Shown: one piece after another, positions 13,204-24,700 of the stretch
Layout: every line of letters begins with the position of its first letter
Numbering within the stretch: position 1 is the first letter of the stretch
Assembly: GCA_963930655.1 (NCBI GenBank)
Contig: OZ005621.1
Span: 14,371,001-14,435,000, forward strand
Origin: Myrica gale
Lineage: Eukaryota; Streptophyta; Magnoliopsida; Fagales; Myricaceae
Direction of reading: 5' to 3'
DNA: 64,000 bases
Notes under the pieces: model-generated
The model's database searches: none
What the model saw: only the letters and a program-made list of their open reading frames with translations
What the model was told of the DNA's origin: nothing
Made by a program: the position numbers and the translations under genes

Positions 13204-14410
13204 GACACCTATAATGCAATTTATCACTATTAAAAATTTGCAAACAATATAAAATGTAAATTATTAATAAAGATGTAAGAAAAGTGCCAAAGGAAAATCT
13301 CACCTTAAACATAATTTAAAATCAAGTCAACCTTACATGTATTTTCTTAATAATTCAGGGTAGTGCAAAAACTAAAAAACAAAAGTCGTGGTCTCACACT
13401 GGTGGATTCCATATTGAGCAATTATACAAATTCACTTTCTATGCACAAGACCCAACCTTATCTGGAATATTTGATCTACGAAGATCATTACCAAATGATT
13501 CAGTCAAAGCACAAGCACACAACAAGCAAATCTGCATAACTCTTCTCAGGTCTAAGGACAAAATAAGCTAATTGTGCCGAATATCATTCTCTACATCAGT
13601 GATCGTTTCCAGAAGGTATTAATATTTGATCTGGTTCAGTGCATGTACTCTTACATTGCACCCACTCGTCTTTTTAAGGTCACTACCTCAATGATGGAGT
13701 TCATCATTCTATCTTATAGAGGCACAACGAGTGTAAACCTATTTGTACATTTCCATGTATCTCGGTCTTGAACAAAGTATGTAAACAAGGATCTGAAAAT
13801 TTATACTCCCCGCCTACAATTCATTAATCATTGGCTTGACTGGTCTACAATGTTGTTTAACAATATGACATCTAATGTAATTATAAATATGACATCTTAT
13901 GTCATTGTGTGTACCCAAAATAATATATAAGTGATTAAATAATAACAATAATTATGCAAAAATATTGGTTTTGAGGGCATACATCTAACAATTTATATAG
14001 TTGGTTGGGTTTTATTTCAAAAAGAATTCTAAAAGGAAAGAAATATTTCAAAATTCAAATTTTGAAATAGTTTAGATACTTTGCATCAATTCCTTGTTTC
14101 TAGCTCTTCATCTTCATGACGTCTTATCCTTTCAAACTTTGAAAGACTCCTTAATGTCTTGAATACTTTGACCAAACTTAAAATACAACTCAATTTGAAT
14201 TTAAATTTTGACATGGAATTATGCCAACGTTAAAACAGTAACATCTACTATATTGCACCCCAAAAGACAAACCATTGATGGGAATACAAATCCCGACTGC
14301 GAGGAACAACTCAAACTCCCACCCTGATTTCGGAACACACAACGTCAAGCTTTAATGACATATGATCAGATGGAAAACTGGGAAATTATTTTGATGGACT
14401 TGGATGCCTT

Positions 14411-15635
14411 TCAACGCCCATTGACACGGTTGCAATTCACCCGAACCTGGCCTTGCTTCCCAGTAAGAACCTGGAGGTTTCCAAGCTTTATCATCGACAC
14501 TACAAACTGACTCTCGAAGAGAAAGGGTTGAGTTGCCAATATGTCAACAAATTGAGAAGTTCGCTGATCTGAATGGAGTTGTTGATCCGTTGACAACAAT
14601 CCGACATTCCTCTGGAGATTTGTGTAGTAAACAGAGTCAAAAGTCCTTGGAGTTGTGACATCGAGGAAAACAACGTCAGTTGAACGTCCGCACCTTCTCC
14701 TCAACATCTTCAAGTAAAAGGGATTGAGCGAAGGATCAGGCTTTCTGGATCCTTTGTAGTTGTAGAGCCTATCTTGAACTGTACTGCAATTACATCTACC
14801 AATGGTGTGCACCCCTGACAGAACGACTAAATCAAGCAACTCCAAACCTCTAACTTGGAACAATTCAATCAAGGCCGTAACATTTTCATGACCCTGAGGG
14901 ACCTCTCTATCGACTTCTGCGGCTATAGAAATGCTCCCATCTTTGCGCCCAAACGGGACTTCCCAGAAGGGACCTCCAGCAGCAACAGTGGCATCTCTGG
15001 CAACAGCAGTGAGAATGTCAGCGCAAGAGACCGTTCTAGGACAGTTCTTCTCAAGGGCTGCCTTAATGTCATCAATAACTTCGAAACCTCTTAAAGTGCT
15101 GCTGGCAGTGGCTGCCCTCTCGCTTCCTTTATAGTCCAGCAAAATTGATGCATCGCTTCCCTGCAATGCACAGAAAATTCGGTACGGATACAGCACAGTA
15201 ACCTTATAGAAACTTTGACCATACTGGTTCTGAATTACACATGATTTCTTCAATTTGCGTATGCGTGTAAGGTGACTTACAAAACATGATTACGTATTAA
15301 AAGAAGGAAAAACAATTACTTTCACTGGAGACAAAAAAGTTTGCTTTCATTTACAAAATCAATATAGTCTATATTATAATTAGGTTTATGTTCCTCCGTA
15401 CCCTAATAATGGCATCGTGGAAGTGCAAACGAATGAGGCTGGCAGCCAAGGTGGGATCCTTCTGTATCCAGAATCCCCCTTTTTGCTGGATGATGCTCTC
15501 CGCCTCGGGACATGTATTAAGGTAGTAAGTCACGGACAGCAAATCTGCAGGGTTTTGGACCGCCTTCACTGGTTGAATGGCCAACAACTCCAACTGAATG
15601 AAGAGGACACAGAGAGTTAACAAGCAGATCTTCAT
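14411..15635 (-). CDS. Class III secretory peroxidase lacking one conserved disulfide
   Basis: Two exons, 15,635-15,402 and 15,160-14,411, are joined by a 241-bp GT-AG intron. They encode about 327 residues, normal for plant class III haem peroxidases. The first ~25 residues form a signal peptide (MKICLLTLCVLF...), so the enzyme should enter the secretory pathway to the wall or vacuole. There it would use hydrogen peroxide to oxidise phenolics. Seen: the distal arginine and histidine (RLHFHD), the proximal histidine (SGVHTIGR), cysteines in NTCPE, NCP, SCADIL, CNC, RRRCG and VNCN. Odd: the normal HDC and GCDAS read HDA and GSDAS, so both cysteines of one conserved disulfide are gone. Overall wording resembles Arabidopsis PRX7-type enzymes. 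The catalytic set is otherwise complete and the frame is open. The exon 1 border follows the usual intron position just before GxDAS. Confidence 0.88.
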
Positions 15636-15710
15636 GTTTGAGTTTCTGTCTGTGGTAATGCTAGGAAGAAAGTTGTGGGAGTTTGTGGCCAGCTATGTCC
15701 TAGCCTCATC

Positions 15711-15750
15711 TTATAGAGCGCTTGAGAATCGATGCTTTTGTGTTTATAGA
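15711..15750 (-). promoter_or_regulatory. Candidate TATA boxes of the peroxidase gene
   Basis: On the minus strand two TATA-like words precede the start codon at 15,635. TCTATAAA lies at 15,743-15,750, about 108 bases upstream, and CTCTATAA at 15,711-15,718, about 76 bases upstream. Either would give a plausible short 5' leader. Only position and sequence support this. Confidence 0.4.
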
Positions 15751-15953
15751 AGAATGAAAACGTGGGAGGCAGTTCCTACAGAGAAGGTGGACATGCAAGC
15801 ATGTAGATTTTGGCAAATCATCGCAGGTCAAAGAACGAACTATATATAATTTCCTTTAGGCTTGAGATCTCTCTTACCACCTTAGAAAAAAAAAATATAT
15901 ATCTCTCTCACCCTCTACTGGTGAAGATCTCACCAGAGGCGGACGAATGTGCT

Positions 15954-17749
15954 CAGTGGCGGAACTAGGAATGATTTTCAAGGGGGCCAACCCCTAAGGA
16001 AAAATGACAGCAAAAAAAATTATTATGTAATGTAAAAAAATATTATATTAAAAATTAAAGACTAAAAACATTAAAAATATATTATATTGAAATACACGTA
16101 CAATACTATTTACTGAGACTGAGAGATGACAATTGAATCCTACGGCTCTGCATCTTCTGGTTCACCACTTGCCCAACGCTATCTGAAATGCAAAGGCTTT
16201 TCTTCTTAAAGAATGTCCCTTAAAGCTGGACAATACAAGTAATTGTCATCGGCATCAACCCTAGAAGCTGCTCTTCGAAACATCTTCTTGCTAATTTCAG
16301 CACATTTGATCTTCAAATTTTTCTGTTGACTGATAAACATCTCCAACAAATCTCCTGCTTTGACTTCTAAATTTGAAATCCACCCGTGGAAGGATACGTT
16401 TGAGCTCCAATATGCATTTACCACAGCCACCAATTTCCTTCGGAGCACAGATAACACTTCCATCACCATTCGCGTTCCACTTGGTACAGGAGTCAACATC
16501 TTCCTTTGAAGATTTTGAAAGACTAGATTCCTGAAGAGGATATCTACCATGAATATAATCATGACCCTTGTTGACGTATGGAAACTTCACTTCAGCACGG
16601 CTTGTAAGGTTTCCTTTGCGAATTTCTAGGCAACAATGGAGGCAGAGCTCATAGGAACATTCAGGGCAGCTTCGATGAAGGTCTATACTTGAAGTTGCAC
16701 AATGATCACTGCTCCAAGACCCCGAAACATATAAGTCAAAATACAAAGTACCTCAAGAATTATAAAAAAAAAAGATTAGAGAAGAGATGCTCACCAAAAG
16801 ACACGCTCATTGCTGTGACAAAGGCTTGTGGCACTTCAATTTCAGAATATGATTTTCCTACAAAAAAAATGTTCCCTGTAAGGGACTTCGAAACTTTGAA
16901 CAGAGAACTCAAACCCATAGCTGAAAACTATACACACCTAGAATATTAGCCTCAATCTCTATCTCCTTAGTTTGCTCTTCACAAATTTGTTCCAACTGCG
17001 GAAGCAGAGAATGATGTGCTGGAGATGCTGGATCTTTTCACAGTGAGAGATGTCCCTCTTTGAAGTCTGAAGGTTAGGAAGATTTTTTTTATATAAAAAA
17101 AAAACAGATTTTTTCTTGAGATGATGTGATTTGAACGCATTTAAAGCACAATAGAACTAAACCATACCTTACTCATCCCACTTGAGTGCAAGCAGGCATT
17201 GCAGTTGCAATTCCCACGGCAATATGGGCAAAGAGCTGAAATTTCTTCTTCCTTCAAGTGAGGGTACCTATATACACAACATTCCGCAATAATGAAAACG
17301 TTACAAAAAATCTTTTTGGAGAAGAAACATGTCTAAAGATGAGTAGAATATAAATAGAATATCATACCATTGCTTGATGCACTGCACACAATACATTTTC
17401 TGATTACAGTTGGTGCAAGGAACAACAGTTTTTTTTCATACACTGATGACATTTTAAAGGATCTACTGCTTTACCCTATTTCAGATGACAGTTGCCATTA
17501 ACTTGCAGTACATAGACAAGAAATAAAACATGAATCAAAAGAAACAGCACTGATTTCTTCAATTGCATAGAAATACACGATAAGAAGAGGAACTAAGAGG
17601 GAAAGAGTAAAAACAGGTGATTTGCCTTTGCATTTTGTCCACCGCATACTGTTGGATCTTCTGAATTTAAGTCAGACATAACACTTTCCAAACTTCTGAA
17701 TCAACGTTCTGGAGGGGCCCCCGGTTGGCCCCCCTTACATCCGCCACTG
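15954..17749. mobile_element. hAT-like element carrying a captured demethylase gene fragment
   Basis: The ends are inverted copies of CAGTGGCGGA: the left end at 15,954 reads CAGTGGCGGAACTAGG, and the right end reads CAGTGGCGGATGTAAG on the minus strand. Each is followed by a GGGGGCCAACC-type stretch. CAGTGGCGGA ends are typical of plant hAT elements. The flanks are AATGTGCT on the left and AATTATGTGCT on the right, an 8-bp TSD if three bases were added on one side. No transposase is visible. The interior is instead a multi-exon fragment of a KDM3-type demethylase gene, making this a Pack-type non-autonomous transposon. Confidence 0.65.
16200..17690 (-). pseudogene. KDM3/JMJ-type histone demethylase fragment (RING-like cysteine region)
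   Basis: Several exon-like blocks on the minus strand match plant JMJ25/JMJ27-like H3K9 demethylases. A block near 17,640-17,680 reads CGGQNAK. A KCHQCMKK block lies near 17,435-17,470. CVQCIKQW follows near 17,370, ALCPYCRGNCNCNACLHSSG near 17,170-17,265, and a long block 16,720-16,400 carries CATSSIDLHRSCPECSYELC and GGCGKC. In functional relatives this cysteine-rich region precedes the catalytic JmjC domain. Here sequence stops near 16,206 at CPALRDIL, and no JmjC domain follows. Frameshifts are visible: eight A residues (17,429-17,436) where seven would keep frame, and another break near 16,390 between KRILP and GWISNLE. It is a non-coding captured fragment inside the hAT-like element. 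Confidence 0.8.
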
Positions 17750-18424
17750 AATTATGTGCTAACTATATGGGCCAACTGTAGGATTTCAATTGACTGATCA
17801 TTATTTATCCACGAAGCATGTTAATTGCGGACTTGATCTAATCTCCAATTCTTTTTGCAAAAATTTAAATAAGTTCACTAAAGACTTTCCAGTTTTCTCA
17901 GTCCGGCTGTAGAAGAACGTCCAATGTCACAATATATATATATATTTATACACTAAAACAAACTTGATTCTTTGGGAACGGAAATGACGTCCCAAAAAAT
18001 AAAGATTGTCTCAAAAAGACCTTTTAGTACGGCTTGGATCCATCACAACGGCCGTCCCAATATCTCCCTTACCAAAAGGGGTCATATTAAGTTGCGTAAT
18101 ACTTATTTACCATTAGCACTTGTTCAAACAGTTGCAATTAGTGATAGAGATTGTTCGTTAGTGTTCAGACTTTATCAGACGATAAGTGCGATCTCCAACA
18201 AACGGAAATATCGATGCTGAACCCAAATATAACTCAAATAATAAAATCATCCTCTATGACGTTAGAACAACGAGATTTTTATTTTTTAAAACTAACAAAT
18301 AAATACAATGTGAAATAAATATTTATACCTACAATGATGTAACTTATGCTGATCAATTAAAAGAAACGAAACAACGAATTATATTGTAAGCATAACAAAT
18401 ACAATATACAAATACATAATAAAA

Positions 18425-18700
18425 TAAATTGTCCCTCACCTACGTCGTGGCTATAGCTGCCTCATGAATTTTCTCCATTTGATCTTCCAACCGCGACTCT
18501 AGCTCTTGTCTAAGTAGGTCCTACATCCGTTTCTGTCCACTTGTTGCTACTTTTCTTTGACATCTTGGCTCTGCCGCCGCTGCCTTTCTTGGATCTATTG
18601 GCACTCCAATTGCTCTGTATCTCTGCTTGATTGGCCAACTCTTCGTAATCTTCTTTGCTAGCAGCTCGCATATCCTCGATCTCTGACCGTGCGTGCTACA
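18425..18700 (-). pseudogene. Plant transposase (Ptta/En-Spm, Transposase_24-like) C-terminal remnant
   Basis: On the minus strand, broken frames read NQAEIQSNWSANRSKK, then after a frame change SGQKRM and DLLRQELESRLEDQ, ending MEKIHEAAIATT before a stop. The pattern of charged helices and the basic KSKKG-type segment resembles the C-terminal part of plant Ptta/En-Spm transposase-associated proteins. A stop and at least one frameshift interrupt it, so it is not functional. It supports the CACTA call for the surrounding element. Confidence 0.4.
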
Positions 18701-19199
18701 ACTGTTGAGCAAGATCAGTTGATATTGCTGCTGACAACAACGAAGTAGGTGGAATCACTACGCGACCTAAACCGCAAATATATCCGACTCTTTCCTAAGA
18801 CCTCGCTGTAGACTTCAAGCTCAGTGCATGACTTTCCCCCAAATATACACTTCAGCTCAAAAGCTTCCATCTTTTCGTGTAAGTGCTCATCCCAAAAAAG
18901 TTATACATTAACGATTATAATGGAAAGTAAAACTATACAACAACATGAATAACATTTTACATTTAATTACTACATGGAGCCTCCTAATTCGTCAACATAA
19001 CCACCCACAACCGTCTAAATGTTTTAATTGTATCGTCTAAATGGAAGAAGTATAACAGACTGTAAAAGTGTCTATTTGCATACTGTCTGATTGGTACGCG
19101 TAAACGCTCGTACGGTTTACAAGTGAAAGTTCTAGAAGTATGTGACTGTTTATATATAGTTCCAACGGTTTAATAATAAGTTCGAACGAGACTCCGTCT

Positions 19200-20133
19200 T
19201 TTGACTAGTGGCCTTAGAGAGAGGGCATCTGCCCTCTCTCTAGGCATCCATTCTCTCGTCTCTGGCCACACCCGTGTCCCTCCTCCGGCGACGGGAGGAG
19301 CTGCGGCTTCTCCCGTCGTCGTCTTTCCTCTCCTGCTATTCCCACGTTCTTCACCCTTGGCATTTTCTCCCTCTTTTCCCCTCCATCTCCGGTGATTTTT
19401 GCTTCTCGGTTCCGTCTCTCTCTTTGGCTAGATCTCGGCTGGTTGCAGGTTCTTTTGGGGCCACGCGTTTCACTTTCGTCTTCCTCGGCTCCCGGCGCTG
19501 CTCTTCATTATCCTCCGGTGCTGATGCGGCGGCGCGTGAAGATTCACACGCGCGCGTGGATCTCACGCGCCCGCCAGATTTATATTGTTTTTGGGTTGTT
19601 TTGTGTTGTTTTTACGGCAGCCGTTGGGATTATGTTGTTGCTGTTGTGTGTTTAGCTTTGTTCTTGTTGCTAATAATTTCGTTTCTCTGGATTTTGGTGG
19701 GGTGGAGCTCGCGGTGTCCTGCTTGTTGAGGCGGCTCTTTGCTGTAACGAACTGGCTGGCTAGTTTCGTCCTGCAGTGGCTGCTTGGCAGGTTTTGGCTC
19801 TCTATGGTTTTCTCCCGTGCTTTGGTGCTATTTCGGTTGCGTTTCTGGGGTTGTTGGAGTCTGTATCCTCCGTCTGTGGAGGAGTTTAGTTCGGGTCTAT
19901 GGACCCCTTTCAAACTTATGGATCTCTTGACCCATCTGTATGCGGCCTTTTTGGCTAGCAAGAATCCGGTTTTCGTGGCAGATCGATGTATGGCCCTTCG
20001 GGCATTTCCCTTCGCTGTAATGGGTTCTATACCCTTGTTCCTTGTTAATGGCCTTAGAGGCTTGATTGTATGCAACACCATTGTACTTGTTGTTCCAGTG
20101 AAATGAATTTCACATTTACTTAAAAAAAAAAAA
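19200..20133 (+). mobile_element. Poly(A)-tailed retroposon (LINE- or SINE-like, non-coding)
   Basis: The segment ends in a run of 15 A (20,119-20,133), and its base composition (pyrimidine-rich, GC-richer) differs sharply from the AT-rich DNA around it. Long open frames on both strands reflect composition; none resembles a known protein. The word GTGGATCTCACGCGC also occurs in a minus-strand relative at 30.35-30.8 kb. It appears to interrupt the CACTA-like element. A target-site duplication was not evident. Confidence 0.45.
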
Positions 20134-20736
20134 AAAAGAGTGTAATCGTAATTGCGACAAGCTGAGAAGACGTACTTTTATCACTGTGGGTGTGATAGAT
20201 GTTTGAACTGTACTTATGTGCATCGAAAGGTATATCACTTTTTGGGGATGAAACGAATTCGTGTCTCAAAAAAATCCATATCATTTGAACGGTTAAACAG
20301 TTGTTCGGATGGTAATGCCTGTAATGACAAAAGCGTCCCAAAAGGTTAACAGTTTTTTGGGACGAACATTTTCATTCAAAAAACACAAGAACGTCTTTTG
20401 ACGGCAAATGTCCATCGCACAGCAGTACAGATTTTCTTTTGAGACAAAAAATTTATGTTGCGAAAAAAAATATTTTTTAGAATGGGTTTATTTTCCACCC
20501 AAAAATTAAGAAGCTACGTGATCTTTCGGAATTGATGGAAAAATCTGTCCCAAAAAGTACTTTCTAAATCTAATATTTTGGCCTCCCAAAATCTCATAGT
20601 TAGGTTTGTAAAAGGAGAACACATTCTTCTAATTAACTCTTTCCTCTTAAAAGTTAGCCCCTCGAATTTTTCTTTTGCGAGAAATACAACCAGAAAATAT
20701 GAAAGTCAAAACTTTAAGGAACCCTCGTAATATATG

Positions 20737-20903
20737 CAGGGGTGAAGTTAGAACGTAGCTTTTGGGGAAAAATATAATATTTTAATTTTGGGGGGCCAAT
20801 GTAAAAAAAATAAATAAGGCGTACTTTTTTATAAAAAAAACAATCCATAATTCTTGGTGGGGTTTGGGGGGCCATGTGCCCGACCCACCTGGCTTTGCCC
20901 CTG
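20737..20903. mobile_element. hAT-type MITE
   Basis: The 167-bp segment starts CAGGGGTGAAGTTAG and ends, read on the minus strand, CAGGGGCAAAGCCAGG. These are inverted termini of hAT type. Flanks are AATATATG and AGTATAGG, identical at six of eight positions, as expected for an old 8-bp TSD. Internal sequence is GGGGGGCC-rich near both ends and AT-rich in the middle; no coding capacity. Confidence 0.6.
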
Positions 20904-21710
20904 AGTATAGGTAGAATGAGAAATCTAGCCTATTATATATGATTTTCAATTTAATAATTCAGGCACCAATTAATTAAGATAAGAAATTGGTTTTCTTTTT
21001 TCCCTTATTTTGTAAACCCAGGATGTGGTTAGCAAATTGTAATAATACTATTCGAAGTATTTGTTAAACATTGATATTGCCTCTATAGGTTTTAGTTCTT
21101 TGACATAAAGTTCCCTAGATTTTCCAGTCATTTATGTTTGAAATTTTTTTTCCCCAGTTAGACAAAGCACTGATCACTTCCGTATCAAGTGGATAGACAT
21201 GAGTTCAAATCTTATTGTTTCTGAGTAAATATTTAACTTTATTGATACACAAGGCTGTGAGGCCGGCTCAAGTGTCTGAAATATGCCTAATTTGCGCTCC
21301 TAACTTCGTCAGTGCGTTTCCAAACTGCATGGATCAAATCAGTCCGAATCTAGCGCACAAATTGGGTTTAACGATTTTCTCTTATTACCTAAAAGAAGAA
21401 TACTAACTTTGTTGTTCTGCTATTAAAACATTAATGAACACAATTGAGAGGGCAAGTAATTCAGCATGTTCGAGGGGAGAGGTTGAAGATTGAAGAAGGA
21501 AAAGAAGCCAACATAAACTCTCTTACTTTGCTGTTCTGCACGCCCTGCTGCTAATTAATTAGTGCCTGATAGACTGAGAGTTAATTGGTATATAGAAGTC
21601 CCAGCGATGTGCTTCATGACATCTTCCGGATGGAAACACTACTGAGACTCGGATTGAAACAATACGTACTTGAAAAGAAGTCAGAACTAATTGAAAAATG
21701 TTAAATCCGC
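20904..21710. other. No gene recognised
   Basis: AT-rich DNA between the MITE and long LTR copy C. The frame at 21,215-21,406 shows no recognisable domain or codon pattern, and I saw no RNA gene or repeat boundary. Confidence 0.5.
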
Positions 21711-24700
21711 TGTCACGCCCCGAACGCAGTCCCGCAGGGACCGTGACAGCCGCGAGCAATCCTGAGGAAAGCTCCAGCGAACATCCTTAAACTTACAGCG
21801 GAAAAACATAGGACCGAAAGAGAGATGGGCCAAACTCATAACATCGTAAAGATCCTCAATAAGCATAGTATCTTATATTACACATTACATTATTAACACA
21901 TAAACAAGTGACGGATCTCATCGATCAGGTCACAACAACAATACGCATAACAATCTTTTTCTAAGTCAGATAGTCCTCCTGACTTCGTTCTCCTGAAGCA
22001 TCTGGAATGATACAGTTTTTAAAAAAACGTGAGTCAAAGAGACTCAGTAAGGAAAAATCATAACTTTAAAACATGAGCTTATGACTTGAAATCATGGTTT
22101 GGAAACATGAACTTGTACTTGAATTCATAATCATGAGCTTGAAACCATAAGCATATAACATAATGTAATTCATGCATGATCATGAATTTTGATGCACGTG
22201 TATGCCTCATGGTTGCATATGCACATGCACTTGCTCTTGAAAAATACTCTTGTACTTGTAAAGCTCTTGCTTTTGGTGTAAAACTTGTTCATGTTCTTGA
22301 ATTTGGCTCATGGCCCTTGAAAGTCATTCATTCATAACTTGTGGGCTAACTGCGCTCCATTTAACCACTGAAGTCAGGGTTGTGCGTTCCCATCGGAACC
22401 GTCTCCCTTACCCTTGGGGACATTTCATTTTGGTCGAGCTAGCCCGTAGTTGCCCCAGGCCTGATGGCTAGACACGACCCTTGAAGGCTCACACCTTCTC
22501 ATTGTCCTTCAGTGTGGTTGCACAGCCTCTTAGGATTCACCCAACCTTCTTGCATTCATCCTTCGATATGGGAGTCCATCATGATGGTACGGTACCGACC
22601 AGAGCCCTTAACTTGACTTGACTTATCATAAATCTTCTCATATGTCATTGCATAACATCTCTTTAGAAAATCATGCAATGCTCGTGTCATGACATGCTTG
22701 CATATGATGCCATGCTTGTTTGAAATATCATGCTTAAAAATCAACTTGTCATGAACAACATTTCGTGCTTCTTATCATGCTTCTTTGACCAACATGCCAT
22801 GGTTGGTATAAAATACATATCATGCTTGATCATCAAAATATGTTGTGTATCATTCCAGTTTTTCAAAAATGTAAGTTTATACTTACAATCCACTTACTTT
22901 GCTCATCCTGATACTCGGTGGTTCTTCGCCTACAAGCGAATCATATTCGTTACATAAATGCTTAGATAATAATTTTCAAGTTGACATACAAAAGTACCCG
23001 TAACCGTTTCCGGTTTCCAAAAATACATATCTTGAAAATATGATTTCACTTGCAAAAGATTTCTTTAAACTTTGGCTTGAATAAAACAATTTGAAAACAA
23101 TTAAACATGTACATCAAATAACTTCAACTAGATTGTTGTTTTCACCTACTTCGTCCAACTCGTATCCAACTTGTTCAAATAATTCTTACTGTCACTAACA
23201 TTGATTCCAAAGCCTATCCATGAAATCGGCAACAACATTTCGTCTTAAAAATTTCCAAGTCAAAACAGCAACTTATCTTCGTCTAGTTTCTATTCCTTTG
23301 TTCCACACTTTTCATCGTATTATACATGGACTAATAGCTATCATTTCCACCAATTTAACCTCAATAGATGAGCTATATGGACACTGCCGAGACATATAAG
23401 ATTTAACCTAAGTTACTTTGGTCTTTTCTCTAAGTTTCCAAGTTCACAAGAACACTAGTGCCCACAATTCTTCCAAATATAATCGATATGCATGAATCCT
23501 TATTTAAGTGATCGACCCATGACCGTTTGGCCTCCTTTTTATTCTTAGGCTTGCTAACATGAACCAAATGAACATTTTCAGATTCATATCTTCCATTTTC
23601 TTGCAAAATCCGTATGATTCACTTAAAGACAATAACATGAATTCAATTCTCACTTAACCCGAGTGCAATTACCTCCATATTCACCAAATGAAATCAAGCT
23701 ACTAGATGATTAGCTTGCTGTTTAATTCAATGCCATAAACATACCTTCTTAACAGCAAGCAACCCTTAGAAATCACATATGACACTTTCCATGACCTAGA
23801 GCAGCAACCATAATAGTCTCCAAAATCAGAGATTTACACTATAAACTTCCCATGCATTTAGTACATTTTTCTACTCTTATCCCAACTCACACGCTAACAT
23901 ATTTTCCAACCTCATGAAATAAAAACTGTGGCCCTCAATATACCTTAACCACCAGTAAATTTCATCACCATTTCAACTTAACCTTTTTTTTTGCACCTAA
24001 TATATTTCGGCCAACACATGATTACCCTAATTGCAACCTCAATTCATTCTTGATATCACCAAGCTTTGTTAATCACCCTAACTAATACCAACCCGTGGCC
24101 TTAAGCTCCATCATTTATGTTTTACTAACATGCAAGATTTCTTTTAACACTAAACCTAGGTCTAACTCATTCAGCCATGACATTAAATCCATTTATACAT
24201 AACATGCAAATTAACTATCATCTACCATTCATTCGGTCATTAGGGTTCCTTCACTAAACTATTCGGCCATGCATCACTTACTAACATTTATTGAATCAAT
24301 TTCATCTTCAATATGATCTCATCCTCCAATATCAATTTCACAACCTAAGATCTACAAATCCTAACATAATTTCAAGATCTAGCAAAGGATAATATTCGGC
24401 CAAGCATATTGTGAACCATCATCCGAAACTTAGCATGCATTACCAACTTCATTGCATTTTCCATAAGCAACTCACAACCAAATCATTATTTCTTTCTTCA
24501 TCTCTAACTTATCCCTTCCTCCAACAACTACATCACAACCAACCTATCAAATCTACCTTTTCATACAAAAATGTCAACAAGGACAGTGACCAAACAAAGA
24601 GAAATAGAGCATGCAAGATTCGGCTAAGCAAAATCCTTTGCTAACCAAGAATCCAACCCTACCTCGCTTGTGCTGAACTCAAGAGCTGGAACCTAGCACA

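Larger units (their letters stand above)
8591..13398 (-). mobile_element. Long solo LTR, gypsy-like family L, copy A
   Basis: The ends are TGTCACGCCCC at 8,591 and GGTCTCACA at 13,398, with a perfect 5-bp TSD CTGGT at 8,586-8,590 and 13,399-13,403. On the minus strand this gives TGTGAGACC...GGGGCGTGACA, the form of many plant Ty3/gypsy LTRs. Three other copies (21,711, 35,596 and 35,862) share the same ends. There is no long ORF, no primer-binding site and no internal domain. The body contains degenerate units with CCTTCAGTGTGG words. The length includes an inverted partial copy of about 1.0 kb, so the LTR itself is about 3.8 kb. Confidence 0.75.
7932..13990 (-). mobile_element. Copia-type solo LTR, interrupted by a long LTR
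   Basis: On the minus strand the element begins TGTTAGATGTATGCCCTC at 13,990 and ends CTCGCTTCCAACA at 7,932, giving the TG...CA ends of an LTR. A perfect 5-bp TSD, ATTTA, flanks it. Without the inserted 4.8-kb element the LTR is about 1.25 kb. A TATAAATAG word lies at about 8,093-8,101 on the minus strand, followed by the presumed transcript start region and R/U5-like sequence. No internal domain or second LTR is present, so it is a solo LTR. The outer boundaries are well supported; the superfamily is inferred from LTR wording. Confidence 0.75.
7780..14235. repeat. LTR-like family P fragment, copy 2, split by a nested insertion
   Basis: 7,858-7,931 and 13,996-14,235 together match the uninterrupted sequence at 100-430. 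The break is exactly at the copia solo LTR described below, and the pentamer ATTTA occurs on both sides (7,927-7,931 and 13,991-13,995). This gives the oldest layer of the nest. The interval 7,599-7,780 between the CACTA element and this fragment has no recognisable gene. Confidence 0.6.
17951..20575. mobile_element. Probable CACTA-type element with a retroposon inserted
   Basis: The left end CACTAAAACAAACTTG is followed by GACGTCCCAAAAAAT. Inverted GTCCCAAAAAGTAC wording occurs near 20,550-20,566, suggesting the other terminus. The interior has scattered ACGGTT, GTTCGGA and CGAACG words like the CACTA element at 5,644. It also has a minus-strand fragment resembling the plant transposase family found with En/Spm elements. 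A canonical TAGTG right end and a TSD were not found, so the right border is approximate. Confidence 0.45.

Noticed and set aside
19274..20106. Overlapping ORFs of 150-173 codons on both strands
   Set aside because: They sit in a poly(A)-tailed retroposon, overlap in several frames and resemble no protein I know.
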